A DNA stretch of 64,000 nt from Vulcanimicrobiota bacterium (GTDB taxonomy: Bacteria; Pseudomonadota; Gammaproteobacteria; Xanthomonadales; Rhodanobacteraceae): assembly GCA_903970555.1 (NCBI GenBank), contig CAJCJD010000205.1, forward strand, positions 1 through 64,000, given 5' to 3'. The position numbers and the translations under genes are program-made. Each line of letters begins with the position of its first letter. The stretch's first letter is position 1. Below the pieces are notes generated by a model that was not told the DNA's origin, did no database searches, and worked only from the letters and a program-made list of their open reading frames with translations. Positions 34,680 through 45,260 of the stretch are shown here, in pieces.

Positions 34680-35204
34680 TCAGGAACCTCCATGCAGTCG
34701 ATCGCGCAGCGACTTCAGCGCGCGATGCAAATTCACTTTCAGCGCTCCGGTATTGCGACCGGTAACGTCCGCCGCCTCGGCTAGCGAGCGCTCTTTCAAG
34801 CCAAGCTGCTCGACGGCCTCACGCTGGCCCGGCGGCAAGGTTTCGATGGCCTCGCGCAAACGCCGCGCCTCTTGCTCGCGTTCGGCACCGGCGCTGGCGT
34901 CGTCGCGTTCGGGGTGACTGTCGAGCGCGAATTCATCGTGCACCTCGCGCCGGTCGCGGCGCCCCTGGCTGCGCAAGATATCGATGGCGCGGCGGCTGGC
35001 GATGGCCGATAGCCACGCATCGTAAGAACGCGATGGATCGAATGTGTGCCGCACCCGATGCACGGTGAGCAGCGTTTCTTGCACCACGTCATCCAACGCA
35101 TCCATCGCTACGCCTTGCCGCCTTGCCACGGCGCGGATCAGCCCGACCGAGTCGGTCAACAAGCGCGCATACGCACGCTGGTCGCCCGCTTGCGCGGCGG
35201 CCAT
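34680..35204 (-). CDS. SigF-type ECF RNA polymerase sigma factor
   Basis: A sigma factor of about 174 residues from ATG 35204. Region 2 runs LIRAVARRQGVAMDALDDVVQETLLTVHRVRHTFDPSRSYDAWLSAIASRRAID with the linker after it; region 4 holds LPPGQREAVEQLGLKERSLAEAADVTG and GALKVNLHRALKSL. The reading frame stays open to 35357, but a promoter-like GTAACC-N16-CGAA spans 35275-35250, inside any longer version, so the start must lie downstream of it. It is followed after 5 nt by nrsF. The pair resembles Caulobacter SigF-NrsF. Confidence 0.87.
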   Translation of the reverse strand: MAAAQAGDQRAYARLLTDSVGLIRAVARRQGVAMDALDDVVQETLLTVHRVRHTFDPSRSYDAWLSAIASRRAIDILRSQGRRDRREVHDEFALDSHPERDDASAGAEREQEARRLREAIETLPPGQREAVEQLGLKERSLAEAADVTGRNTGALKVNLHRALKSLRDRLHGGS

Positions 35205-35249
35205 CCAGGCCGCCCGCTGCTGGTCAGCCTGCTCGCTGGTGCTGGTGGA

Positions 35250-35275
35250 TTCGATCGGCACAGCCTTATGGTTAC
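35250..35275 (-). promoter_or_regulatory. SigF-type promoter for the sigma-nrsF operon
   Basis: On the minus strand GTAACC (35275-35270), exactly 16 nt, then CGAA (35253-35250). This equals the SigF-dependent consensus I recall from Caulobacter (GTAACC-N16-CGAA). The same sequence and spacing stand before dipZ on the other strand. Predicted transcription starts about 7 nt after CGAA, some 40 nt before ATG 35204. Confidence 0.75.
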
Positions 35276-35319
35276 CTGTAGCCCTACGCAATGGCTGGCG
35301 TAGTAGTACGCACGGGCCA

Positions 35320-35347
35320 CTAAAGGTCAAGGTGCTAAAGGTCAAGG
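35320..35347. repeat. Tandem CTAAAGGTCAAGG direct repeat
   Basis: CTAAAGGTCAAGG occurs at 35320-35332 and again at 35335-35347, a 15-nt period, between the two divergent SigF-type promoters. It may be a binding site for a second regulator. The octamer AAAGGTCA also occurs twice (inverted orientation) at 55304-55338. Confidence 0.6.
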
Positions 35348-35439
35348 ATGGCAACACAGTCGATCCGCCGCAGCGTCTATAGGGGTGAATTCGCTGCGTC
35401 CGGGGTGCGGGTTACTTCGTACACACTGTCAAACTGCAA

Positions 35440-35465
35440 GTAACCACAACGCAGTCCGCTGCGAA
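35440..35465 (+). promoter_or_regulatory. SigF-type promoter for dipZ-msrB
   Basis: GTAACC at 35440-35445, 16 nt, CGAA at 35462-35465, identical in elements and spacing to the promoter of the sigma gene. It predicts transcription from about 35472, 25 nt before the dipZ ATG. The -35 region lies in one arm of GTTACTT/AAGTAAC (35411-35417 with 35438-35444). Confidence 0.75.
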
Positions 35466-35496
35466 TAGCCATCAGAACCCGTTAACGAGCCGACTC

Positions 35497-37221
35497 ATGA
35501 TCCTGTTGATCCTCGCCTTCCTCGGCGGCGTGCTGACGATTCTCAGCCCGTGCATCCTGCCCGTTTTGCCATTCGTGTTCGCACGTGCGGATCGACCTTT
35601 TGCGCGCAATGGCCTGCCGATGCTGATTGGCATGGCGCTGACCTTCGCGCTGGTGGCGACGCTGGCTGCGGTGGGCGGTGGCTGGGCGGTGCGTGCAAAC
35701 CAGTATGGGCGCTATATCGCATTGGTCGTGCTGGCCGTTCTCGGTATCACGCTACTTTCTTCGCACTTTGCCGAATGGATCAGCCGCCCATTTGTGAAGC
35801 TTGGCAATCGCCTGTCCGCGCATTCCGATGCACAAGCCGATTCGCCCTGGTCAGCGGCAGGTTTGGGCGTTGCGACAGGTTTGCTGTGGGCGCCTTGCGC
35901 AGGACCGATTCTCGGCCTGTTGCTGACCGGTGCTGCACTCAAAGGCGCGAGCGTGCAAACCACGCTGCTGTTGCTTACCTATGCCGGTGGCGCGGCGGTC
36001 TCGCTTGCGCTTGCACTGCTGGTCGGAGGCCGGGTGTTTTCCGTGATGAAGCGTTCGCTCGGCGCTGGCGAATGGGTACGACGCGTACTGGGTGTGTTGG
36101 TGCTGTGCGGTGTAGTCGCCATTGCGTTGGGTGCGGACACCGGTTTGTTGACGCGCGTATCGCTGGCCAGCACCAGCAGCGTGGAGCAGAAGCTGATCGA
36201 TGCCATACGCCCCGCAACCGCGTCCACTGCACCGGCTCCGAAAGCTGGCGCCACATTGCCGATCGAAGGTGAACTGCCCGCGCTGAGCGGCGCCACGCAG
36301 TGGTTCAACAGTTCGCCACTGACGCCCGAATCGCTACGCGGCAAAGTGGTGGTTGTCGATTTCTGGACTTATTCCTGCATCAACTGCATCCGCACGCTGC
36401 CCTATGTGAAGGCATGGGCAGAGAAATACCGTGATCACGGCCTGGTCGTAATAGGCGTGCATTCGCCTGAGTTCGCGTTCGAGAAAGATCCTGACAACGT
36501 CGCCAAGGCGATCAAGGATTTCGGCATCACCTATCCGGTGGCGGTGGATGACAACTACGCCATCTGGCAAGCCTTCAACAACGAATACTGGCCGGCGCAC
36601 TACTTCATCGACGCAAAAGGCCAGATTCGCTCTCACCACTTCGGCGAAGGCGACTATGCCGGCAGCGAAGACATGATCCGCCGCTTGCTGACCGATGCCG
36701 GCTACAAGGATCTACCGGGCGGTTACGTGCAACCGGGTGCATCGGGTGCGGAAGCTGCCGTCTCCAGCGATACGAATCGCTCGCCGGAAACCTACGTGGG
36801 TTATGCGCGCGGAGAGAATTTCGCAGGTGGCCAGATTGCGCACGACGACAGCTTTGACTATCACGCACCGGATGCGCTGCAGGCCAACCAATGGGCCTTC
36901 AACGGTCGCTGGACCGTACATGGCGAGAACGCTTCTCTCGACAAGCCCGGCGGCAGCATCGTCTATCGCTTCCGTGGTCGCGATCTGCATCTGGTGTTGG
37001 GCCCTGGCATGGATGGTAAGCCGGTACGTTTCCGCATCACTCTCGATGGCAAACCACCTGGCGCGGACCACGGTGCAGATACCGATGCAGACGGCAACGG
37101 CGTCGTCACCGAACAGCGTCTTTACCAACTGGTGCGCCAGACACACGGTACGGGTGAACGCGTTTTTGAAATCACTTTCCTTGATCCGGACGTGCGCGCC
37201 TACGCCTTCACCTTTGGTTGA
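35497..37221 (+). CDS. dipZ: DipZ: CcdA-type membrane domain, thioredoxin domain and C-terminal beta domain
   Basis: A 574-residue fusion. Residues 1-215 form a six-segment CcdA/DsbD-beta-like electron carrier with cysteines in LSPCILPVLPF and WAPCAGPILG. Residues about 265-410 are a periplasmic TlpA-like thioredoxin domain with the active site SCINC (Cys294, Cys297) and NNEYWPAHYFID. The rest (about 430-574) is a beta-rich domain like that of mycobacterial DipZ. It should carry reducing power from cytoplasmic thioredoxin to periplasmic clients. msrB follows by 35 nt and is the obvious client. It has its own SigF-type promoter. Confidence 0.92.
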   Translation: MILLILAFLGGVLTILSPCILPVLPFVFARADRPFARNGLPMLIGMALTFALVATLAAVGGGWAVRANQYGRYIALVVLAVLGITLLSSHFAEWISRPFVKLGNRLSAHSDAQADSPWSAAGLGVATGLLWAPCAGPILGLLLTGAALKGASVQTTLLLLTYAGGAAVSLALALLVGGRVFSVMKRSLGAGEWVRRVLGVLVLCGVVAIALGADTGLLTRVSLASTSSVEQKLIDAIRPATASTAPAPKAGATLPIEGELPALSGATQWFNSSPLTPESLRGKVVVVDFWTYSCINCIRTLPYVKAWAEKYRDHGLVVIGVHSPEFAFEKDPDNVAKAIKDFGITYPVAVDDNYAIWQAFNNEYWPAHYFIDAKGQIRSHHFGEGDYAGSEDMIRRLLTDAGYKDLPGGYVQPGASGAEAAVSSDTNRSPETYVGYARGENFAGGQIAHDDSFDYHAPDALQANQWAFNGRWTVHGENASLDKPGGSIVYRFRGRDLHLVLGPGMDGKPVRFRITLDGKPPGADHGADTDADGNGVVTEQRLYQLVRQTHGTGERVFEITFLDPDVRAYAFTFG

Positions 37222-37256
37222 GCGCCAAAGCACGACACGCATAGCGGGAGATTTAT

Positions 37257-37883
37257 ATGACATCCGTAACGCATGACAAGACGATGGATCGCCGCCGATT
37301 CCTGTTCGCGGCACTCGGTGGCGGCGCAGCGCTGGCAATCGGTGGTGTATCGGCTGCGCGCTTGTTTGGCGCGAACGGCGGTGGCGCCATGGCGGCGACA
37401 GCTGCGACAACAAGCACGGCCCCGCAGTTGCTGCTGGAATGTTTCGCTGACGATGACGGCCATAATCTGGGGCCGTGCTACGTCCGCAAGCTGCTATTGA
37501 CCGATGCGCAATGGCACGCGCGTCTTTCTGATGCGGCCTTCAGTGTCATGCGCCGCGCCGGCACGGAGATCGCTTTCAGCGGCCCTCACGAAAAGCCCAA
37601 CAGCAAGGGGATGTATCGATGCGCCGGCTGCGACACGGCCTTGTTCGATGCGGCGACGCAATTCGACTCCGGCACGGGTTGGCCGAGTTTCTGGAAACCA
37701 ATCGCCAAGCAGAACGTGATCGAAATAAACGACACCAGTTTCGGCATGACCCGCACAGCAATCAGCTGCGCCGGCTGCGATAGCCATCTGGGACACGTAT
37801 TCGATGACGGTCCACAACCAACTGGCTTGCGCTATTGCATGAACTCCGTGGCGATGCGCTTCGTCGCGTTCCGCACGAGCTGA
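37257..37883 (+). CDS. msrB: Tat-exported peptide-methionine (R)-S-oxide reductase
   Basis: A 208-residue MsrB with a twin-arginine signal (MDRRRFLFAALGGGAALAIGG), so it acts in the periplasm, not in the cytoplasm like common MsrB. The catalytic Cys is in LRYCMNSVAMRF. The structural zinc is held by two CAGC pairs (YRCAGCDTAL and ISCAGCDSHLGHVFDDGP). GTGWPSFWKP is the usual substrate loop. It reduces methionine-R-sulfoxide in proteins. It is cotranscribed with dipZ, which can supply electrons, and convergent with nadD (8-nt gap). Confidence 0.95.
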   Translation: MTSVTHDKTMDRRRFLFAALGGGAALAIGGVSAARLFGANGGGAMAATAATTSTAPQLLLECFADDDGHNLGPCYVRKLLLTDAQWHARLSDAAFSVMRRAGTEIAFSGPHEKPNSKGMYRCAGCDTALFDAATQFDSGTGWPSFWKPIAKQNVIEINDTSFGMTRTAISCAGCDSHLGHVFDDGPQPTGLRYCMNSVAMRFVAFRTS

Positions 37884-37891
37884 ACATCAGC

Positions 37892-38536
37892 TCACGCTGA
37901 TGGCATTGCGCGATACGGTGCAAGCAGCGCTGGATCATCAAACAGACCCGCTGGCAGCAGATAACGCGGATCGCGCCCTTCTGCCAGCAGGTCGCGGATG
38001 CGTGTAGCTGAAACCTCCAGCGGTGTCACCGCCAGCTCGATCACACGGCCGGCTGGTCGCGAGCGAATCACTGCGGGATCGTCGGTGCGGCGCGAAGCAA
38101 CGGCGCGCTCCAGCTCCACCGGTATGCATGCGTCGACGCCGGGACGATTGAGCATGCCGATGTGGGTGACATCGAACAATTCGCGCCAGCGATGCCAGCT
38201 GCGAAGACCCGCAAACGCATCGGCACCAAGCAATAGCACCAGCGGGCGATCACCAAATTCCCGACGCAGTTCGTGCAAGGTATCGATGGTGTAGGAAGGG
38301 CCGCTGCGATCTAGCTCACGCGTATCCAGCATCAGTCTCGATTGCCCGCGCAAGGCGGCACGCAGCATCTCTACGCGCTGCTCGGCGCTGGCGGTCGGCG
38401 ACGAACGATGCGGCGGCACGCTGGCCGGCATCAGCCGCACTTCGGCATCCAGCAGCTCGGCTGCTTCCCAGGCAACACTGAGATGGCCGATATGGATCGG
38501 ATCGAAGGTGCCGCCGAATATCGCGAGCGGTTTCAT
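37892..38536 (-). CDS. nadD: Nicotinate-nucleotide adenylyltransferase
   Basis: A 214-residue nucleotidyltransferase that adenylates nicotinate mononucleotide in NAD synthesis. The N-terminal FGGTFDPIHIGHL (HxGH) and C-terminal EVSATRIRDLLAEGRD are the two signature motifs. AGGAAG lies 8 nt before the ATG. It ends the leuS-lptE-holA-nadD run; in most relatives rsfS follows at once, but here msrB converges on it. Confidence 0.95.
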   Translation of the reverse strand: MKPLAIFGGTFDPIHIGHLSVAWEAAELLDAEVRLMPASVPPHRSSPTASAEQRVEMLRAALRGQSRLMLDTRELDRSGPSYTIDTLHELRREFGDRPLVLLLGADAFAGLRSWHRWRELFDVTHIGMLNRPGVDACIPVELERAVASRRTDDPAVIRSRPAGRVIELAVTPLEVSATRIRDLLAEGRDPRYLLPAGLFDDPALLAPYRAMPSA

Positions 38537-38611
38537 GCGAAAGCTTCCTGCATTACCTCTTCGCCAAAAGAGCGAAGGGTGCGTGTGTCTCATGAGAATA
38601 CTGCGGACGCG

Positions 38612-38890
38612 TCATACGAGTGCCTGCGCGGCTCTCGGCTCGGCGATGGCTGCAATCAGGCGTTGCGTCTCCAGCCAGGCGTCGCCACCCTCGCGTCCCT
38701 TGGCGATGCGATCGATGCGCGCCGCGCGTGCCAGGCATTGCATCCAGTGCTCGCGCGGTGCGCGACGCAATGCTTTGCGAAACAGCTGTTCGCGTGCGGG
38801 CCACAAGCGCTCCGCACGCGCCTGCGCGCCGAAGTCGTGCGCATTGGCCAGGCGCATCGCCAGTTGCAGCTGATTGACGAGCCAGCCCAT
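38612..38890 (-). CDS. holA: C-terminal part of DNA polymerase III delta subunit, after an in-frame TAG
   Basis: 92 codons continuing the holA frame right after its TAG stop (TAG ATG). The text MGWLVNQLQLAMRLANAHDF ... LFRKALRRAPREHW ... ARIDRIAKGREGGDAWLETQRLI fits the helical C-terminal collar domain of delta, which joins the clamp-loader ring. The 243 upstream residues plus this part make about 336 residues, the normal HolA length. It could be made by re-initiation at the ATG next to the stop, by readthrough, or not at all. A sequencing error is a real alternative. Confidence 0.7.
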   Translation of the reverse strand: MGWLVNQLQLAMRLANAHDFGAQARAERLWPAREQLFRKALRRAPREHWMQCLARAARIDRIAKGREGGDAWLETQRLIAAIAEPRAAQALV

Positions 38891-39622
38891 CTAGGCGATC
38901 AGTTCATCGCCTTCGGCGTGCAGCCCATCGAGAATGCGCAGTGCCCTCGCCCCGTCGCCACCCAGCGCGGCATCGGTGAGTTTGAATGCGTCGTACCGGG
39001 CGCTGTCGGCGACCAGGTGTTCCATCTCGGCCGCATCGATCTTGCCCTGCCCGTGCAACACCGCCAGCTTGTCGATTTCCTGCGCTGCAGCCAGCAGATT
39101 GCCTTCCACGCGCTCCGCCAGCAACGCGACCGCTTCAGGGACCGCAGTAAGCCCCCGCGAGGCAAGCCGCGCGCCGATCCACGCTTCCCACTCATTCGGC
39201 CGTGGCGCGTTGAAGATCACCACGGTGCCGGCGCTGTCGACCTGCCGGGTCCACGCGCCTTCGTGTTTGTTGCTCCACTCCACCGCGCTGATCATCAAGG
39301 TGACATCGGGCGGTGGATTGGCACAGAACTCGGTGATCGCCTTGGCGCCCTCGGTACCCGGACGCCCGGTAGGAAGGCGCAGATCGAGCACGCGGCGGCT
39401 GGCGAACAACGACATGCCGGCGGCAGCGCGAGCCAGTTCATCCCAATCGAAATGCGCACCGACATCCAACACATCGCGCTCGGTGTAACCGAGCCTGCGT
39501 GCTTGCGCGCGTAACGCGTCGGCGGCTTCGAGCACCAGCAACTCTTCGCCAGCCAACAGATAGACAGGACTCAGGCTGTCCGCGGCCAGCGCCTTTTGCC
39601 ACTGCGCATTGTTGAGGGGCAT
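38891..39622 (-). CDS. holA: DNA polymerase III delta subunit, interrupted by TAG (N-terminal 243 residues)
   Basis: The clamp-loader delta subunit opens the beta clamp. This reading gives 243 residues, against about 340 for the family: N-terminal QWQKALAADSLSPVYLLAGEEL, then LRLPTGRPGTEGAKAI, ISAVEWSNKHEGAW, ALLAERVEGNLLAAAQEIDKLA and the SARYDAFKLTDAALGGD linker are present. A TAG at 38893-38891 then cuts off the collar domain, which continues in the same frame. The subunit is essential in E. coli, so the stop is unexpected. It starts 5 nt after lptE. Confidence 0.85.
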   Translation of the reverse strand: MPLNNAQWQKALAADSLSPVYLLAGEELLVLEAADALRAQARRLGYTERDVLDVGAHFDWDELARAAAGMSLFASRRVLDLRLPTGRPGTEGAKAITEFCANPPPDVTLMISAVEWSNKHEGAWTRQVDSAGTVVIFNAPRPNEWEAWIGARLASRGLTAVPEAVALLAERVEGNLLAAAQEIDKLAVLHGQGKIDAAEMEHLVADSARYDAFKLTDAALGGDGARALRILDGLHAEGDELIA

Positions 39623-39627
39623 ACGAC

Positions 39628-40215
39628 TCAGTTAACGGGTGACGGTGAGTACTGCGGCGGTTCCTGAGTGGTGCTTGCCGTGGCAGGCAACGTGCCCGTT
39701 GCCTTCGACGCAGCCGCCTCGCCATGTTTGGCGACAGCCTGCAGACGGAACAGCACGGCCTGCACGGAGTCGTCGATCAAGCTTCCCTGGATCTGCTCAA
39801 CCTGGGACTGATTGCCCACGGGCTGGCCCGCTTCGTAACTGTATTCGCGCTGCAAGTCGATGGCCTGCGTGGCCACGAGCGTTTTGCCGTTCGCATCCGT
39901 GGCCGTAAACACGACGTGATAGTGCACAGCGAATTCGGTCACCTGGGCAGAGCCGTTGACCGTAAGGATCTGCAAGGTGAAGTTCTGCGCCGGCACATGC
40001 AGTTCGGCAATGCCGGGGCCGCTCTTTTCCTCAAGAACGACGTTGGAAGCTAGCAATGCGCGCGCCAGCTTGCGCTGAAAGTCGCCGCCACCGCTGACCG
40101 TGATATGCACGCGCTCCATGCCTGGGGGCAACGCGGCGCTTCCGCGCAGATGGAAACCGCATGCCGCGAGTACGAGTACGGGCAGCAGCGAGACAATTTT
40201 CAGCATGCGGTTCAT
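39628..40215 (-). CDS. lptE: LPS-assembly lipoprotein LptE
   Basis: A 195-residue outer-membrane lipoprotein that plugs LptD during lipopolysaccharide export. The signal ends in the lipobox VLAAC, followed by GFHLRG, the standard LptE start. The ALLASNVVLEEKSGPGIAEL and ATQAIDLQREYSYEAGQPVGNQSQVEQI segments are typical. The Ala/Thr/Pro-rich tail of about 35 residues is longer than in E. coli. It lies 4 nt after leuS and 5 nt before holA, the usual order. Confidence 0.94.
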   Translation of the reverse strand: MNRMLKIVSLLPVLVLAACGFHLRGSAALPPGMERVHITVSGGGDFQRKLARALLASNVVLEEKSGPGIAELHVPAQNFTLQILTVNGSAQVTEFAVHYHVVFTATDANGKTLVATQAIDLQREYSYEAGQPVGNQSQVEQIQGSLIDDSVQAVLFRLQAVAKHGEAAASKATGTLPATASTTQEPPQYSPSPVN

Positions 40216-40219
40216 GGAA

Positions 40220-42937
<2,718 letters not shown>

Positions 42938-42960
42938 CTATGGCTTGGGCCGCAACCGCG

Positions 42961-43572
42961 TCACCGAACCGGGCACGCCGGCACAGTCCCCGCGGCCAGG
43001 GCCGGGACCACGCTGGCGATCTGCTCCGCCAGTTCGCCCAATGCCTGCTGATGACCGGCCACCAGGCCTTCGTACCCCTGCCCGACGTTCTCGTTGATCC
43101 GGCTGCTGCAGGTCAACACGGCTTCGCCCTTCAGCGGGCGGACGGTCCAGGTTGCGTCGATCAGCGCATAACTGCCGGGGGAGGAATCGAAGCGGCGCAG
43201 ATCGACCTTGATGCGCAACACCGGCTTGCCGTCGACCGGCAGCCCACTACTGATGTCCTGCGCGTTGAGCCGGCGCGACAAATCCACTGATAGCGCGCCG
43301 CGCACCTCGTCCGCCAACGGTGCAATCCAACGCTCGCTGTTGAGCAGGTCTACGGCCTGGCCGCCCTGGCGCACCACCAACTGCGGCACATCGTCTTGCG
43401 CGGGAATACCGACCGGCAGTAATTCGAACTGGAAGCTCGCCGCTGAGGGTGCCGCATCGACCGGCGCGCTGTCCGGCGCAGGAAGCAGCGTGTAGTAGTG
43501 CATCGGCGCCGATGCGCACGCTGCGAGCCAGACCGTGCCGAATGCCGCCATCAGATGTCTTACGCGAATCAT
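42961..43572 (-). CDS. pqiC: PqiC-type intermembrane-transport lipoprotein
   Basis: A 203-residue outer-membrane lipoprotein (signal ending WLAACASAP) of the DUF330/PqiC family. The YYTLLPAPD and LRIKVDLRRFDSSPGSYALIDATWTV segments are typical. PqiC caps the PqiB tube at the outer membrane. Its ATG overlaps the pqiB stop (ATGA). Confidence 0.9.
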   Translation of the reverse strand: MIRVRHLMAAFGTVWLAACASAPMHYYTLLPAPDSAPVDAAPSAASFQFELLPVGIPAQDDVPQLVVRQGGQAVDLLNSERWIAPLADEVRGALSVDLSRRLNAQDISSGLPVDGKPVLRIKVDLRRFDSSPGSYALIDATWTVRPLKGEAVLTCSSRINENVGQGYEGLVAGHQQALGELAEQIASVVPALAAGTVPACPVR

Positions 43573-45260
43573 GGCTTGCTCCCTGGCTGCGGCTTGGCGG
43601 CGGGTGGTGCGTTGGATGAATCGGTCTTCGGCGGCGGCGTATCTGCACCGCGACCACGCACCAGCGCGCTGGGTTGAGCACTGAGGTAATCGGTGAGCGC
43701 GCGCAACGAGCGGGCCATGCGCTGCAATTCCTCAAGCGTGCTACTGAGGTTCTGCTGCAACGGCGAGTCTGCCGACAGCGCATTGTTCGCCGTACCGAAG
43801 GTCTGATTGGCGCCCTTCAAGGTGTTCTGGAATGCCGGCAGCACCTGGCCATTAACCTGCTTGAGCGTCTTGTCGAGATCGGCCAGCGAGCTGTTGAGAT
43901 TGTTGCCGATGCTGTCGAACGGGATCTTTTGAATCTTGTCGACGATCTCCGCCAGCTGCTCTTGCAATTTGTCGAAATTGCCCGGAGCCGTGGGAATTTC
44001 CAGCGGCCGCGCATTCGGATCGTAGGAAGCCTTCGGCGCTTTCTTCAGGAAGTCGAGCGAAATGAACAACTGGCCGGTAAGCAAGTTGCCGACCTTCGCC
44101 TGCGCGCGCAGCCCATGCTCCACAAGCGTACCCATCATGTGAGATAGATCGTCGTTGTCGCCCTTGGATTTGGCCAGCGCGACCAACTTTTCATGCGCGC
44201 GACCAAGGCGATCCGGATACACCACCGCACCCACGTAGATGGGGAAGTTTCCGGTCTTCTCGTCGTAGTCCATGCGAATGGACACGACGTTGCCGATATT
44301 CACGCCCAGGAACTCGACCGGCGCATTGACGGCCAGGCCACGCAGAGGCTGATCGAAGCGCATGCGGATGTAATGGGGCTCGCCATCCGGCGGCGCCATG
44401 GCATTGGCCTGCGTATCGAACAGGGTAAAGGTGGCGTTCTCGGAGGCGGGTGTCGTGCTTGGGTGCGGGCCTGGCGCGTCAAGGAACGACACGCCACCGG
44501 CAAGCACCGTTGCCAACGATTGCGTATTGAGTTTGAGACCGTCAGCACCCAGTGACACATCCACGCCACTGGCATTCCAGAAGCGCGAATCGGTGGTCAC
44601 GAATTTGTCGTACGGGCTCTCGACGAAGATCTGCACCGTTACGCCCTTGCCGTCGTCGTTGAGCTTGTACGACGCCACGCGACCGACCTGGAGGCGTCGG
44701 AAATAAATCGGCGAACCGATATCGAGCGAACCCAAATCGCCCGAATGCAGGATGAAGCTCTTGCCTTGTGCATCGTGGGTGACAGAAGGCGGGTTTTCCA
44801 GGCCGGTGAAATCGAACTGCGGCTGCTTGGAGTCGCCAACATCCACGCCAATGAAAGAGCCCGACAGCAACGTGTCGATACCCGAAACGCCGCCCAAGCC
44901 GATACGCGGGCGCACGACCCAGAAGCGCGTATCGGAGACGGCGATATCCGACACGCTCTTTTCCAGATCCACCTTGACGATCACCCGGTGGTGATCCGGC
45001 GCCAGGCGAATGGTGGTGACCTTGCCAATGACCACATCCTTGTACTTCACCACCGTCTTGCCCGGCTCAAGGCCCTCGGCCGTCTGGAAGCTGATGGTGA
45101 TGTCGGGGCCGCGCTGCATCCACGCATTGATCACCAGCGACAGGCCAACCAGCGCCGCAATCACCGGCACCAGCCAGATCAACGATGCGTTGACGCGACG
45201 ACGCCGCACCACCGGTTCGGGCAGGTCATCCCCAATACTTGGTTTGGTTTCGTCACTCAT
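43569..45260 (-). CDS. pqiB: PqiB-type MCE protein of the intermembrane lipid bridge
   Basis: A 563-residue protein with one N-terminal membrane anchor (ASLIWLVPVIAALVGLSLVINAW) and three MCE repeats (starting near GPDITISFQTAEGLEPGKT, GSPIYFRRLQVG and PVEFLGVNIGNV). A long coiled-coil needle (about 430-530) and a Pro-rich tail follow. PqiB forms a stacked hexamer tube that carries phospholipids between membranes. It overlaps pqiA-2 by 8 nt and pqiC by 4 nt. Confidence 0.93.
   Translation of the reverse strand: MSDETKPSIGDDLPEPVVRRRRVNASLIWLVPVIAALVGLSLVINAWMQRGPDITISFQTAEGLEPGKTVVKYKDVVIGKVTTIRLAPDHHRVIVKVDLEKSVSDIAVSDTRFWVVRPRIGLGGVSGIDTLLSGSFIGVDVGDSKQPQFDFTGLENPPSVTHDAQGKSFILHSGDLGSLDIGSPIYFRRLQVGRVASYKLNDDGKGVTVQIFVESPYDKFVTTDSRFWNASGVDVSLGADGLKLNTQSLATVLAGGVSFLDAPGPHPSTTPASENATFTLFDTQANAMAPPDGEPHYIRMRFDQPLRGLAVNAPVEFLGVNIGNVVSIRMDYDEKTGNFPIYVGAVVYPDRLGRAHEKLVALAKSKGDNDDLSHMMGTLVEHGLRAQAKVGNLLTGQLFISLDFLKKAPKASYDPNARPLEIPTAPGNFDKLQEQLAEIVDKIQKIPFDSIGNNLNSSLADLDKTLKQVNGQVLPAFQNTLKGANQTFGTANNALSADSPLQQNLSSTLEELQRMARSLRALTDYLSAQPSALVRGRGADTPPPKTDSSNAPPAAKPQPGSKP

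Noticed and set aside
35205-35357. Longer N-terminus for the SigF-type sigma factor (GTG 35261 or further upstream)
   Set aside because: It would start within or before the GTAACC-N16-CGAA promoter and adds residues not seen in ECF factors.
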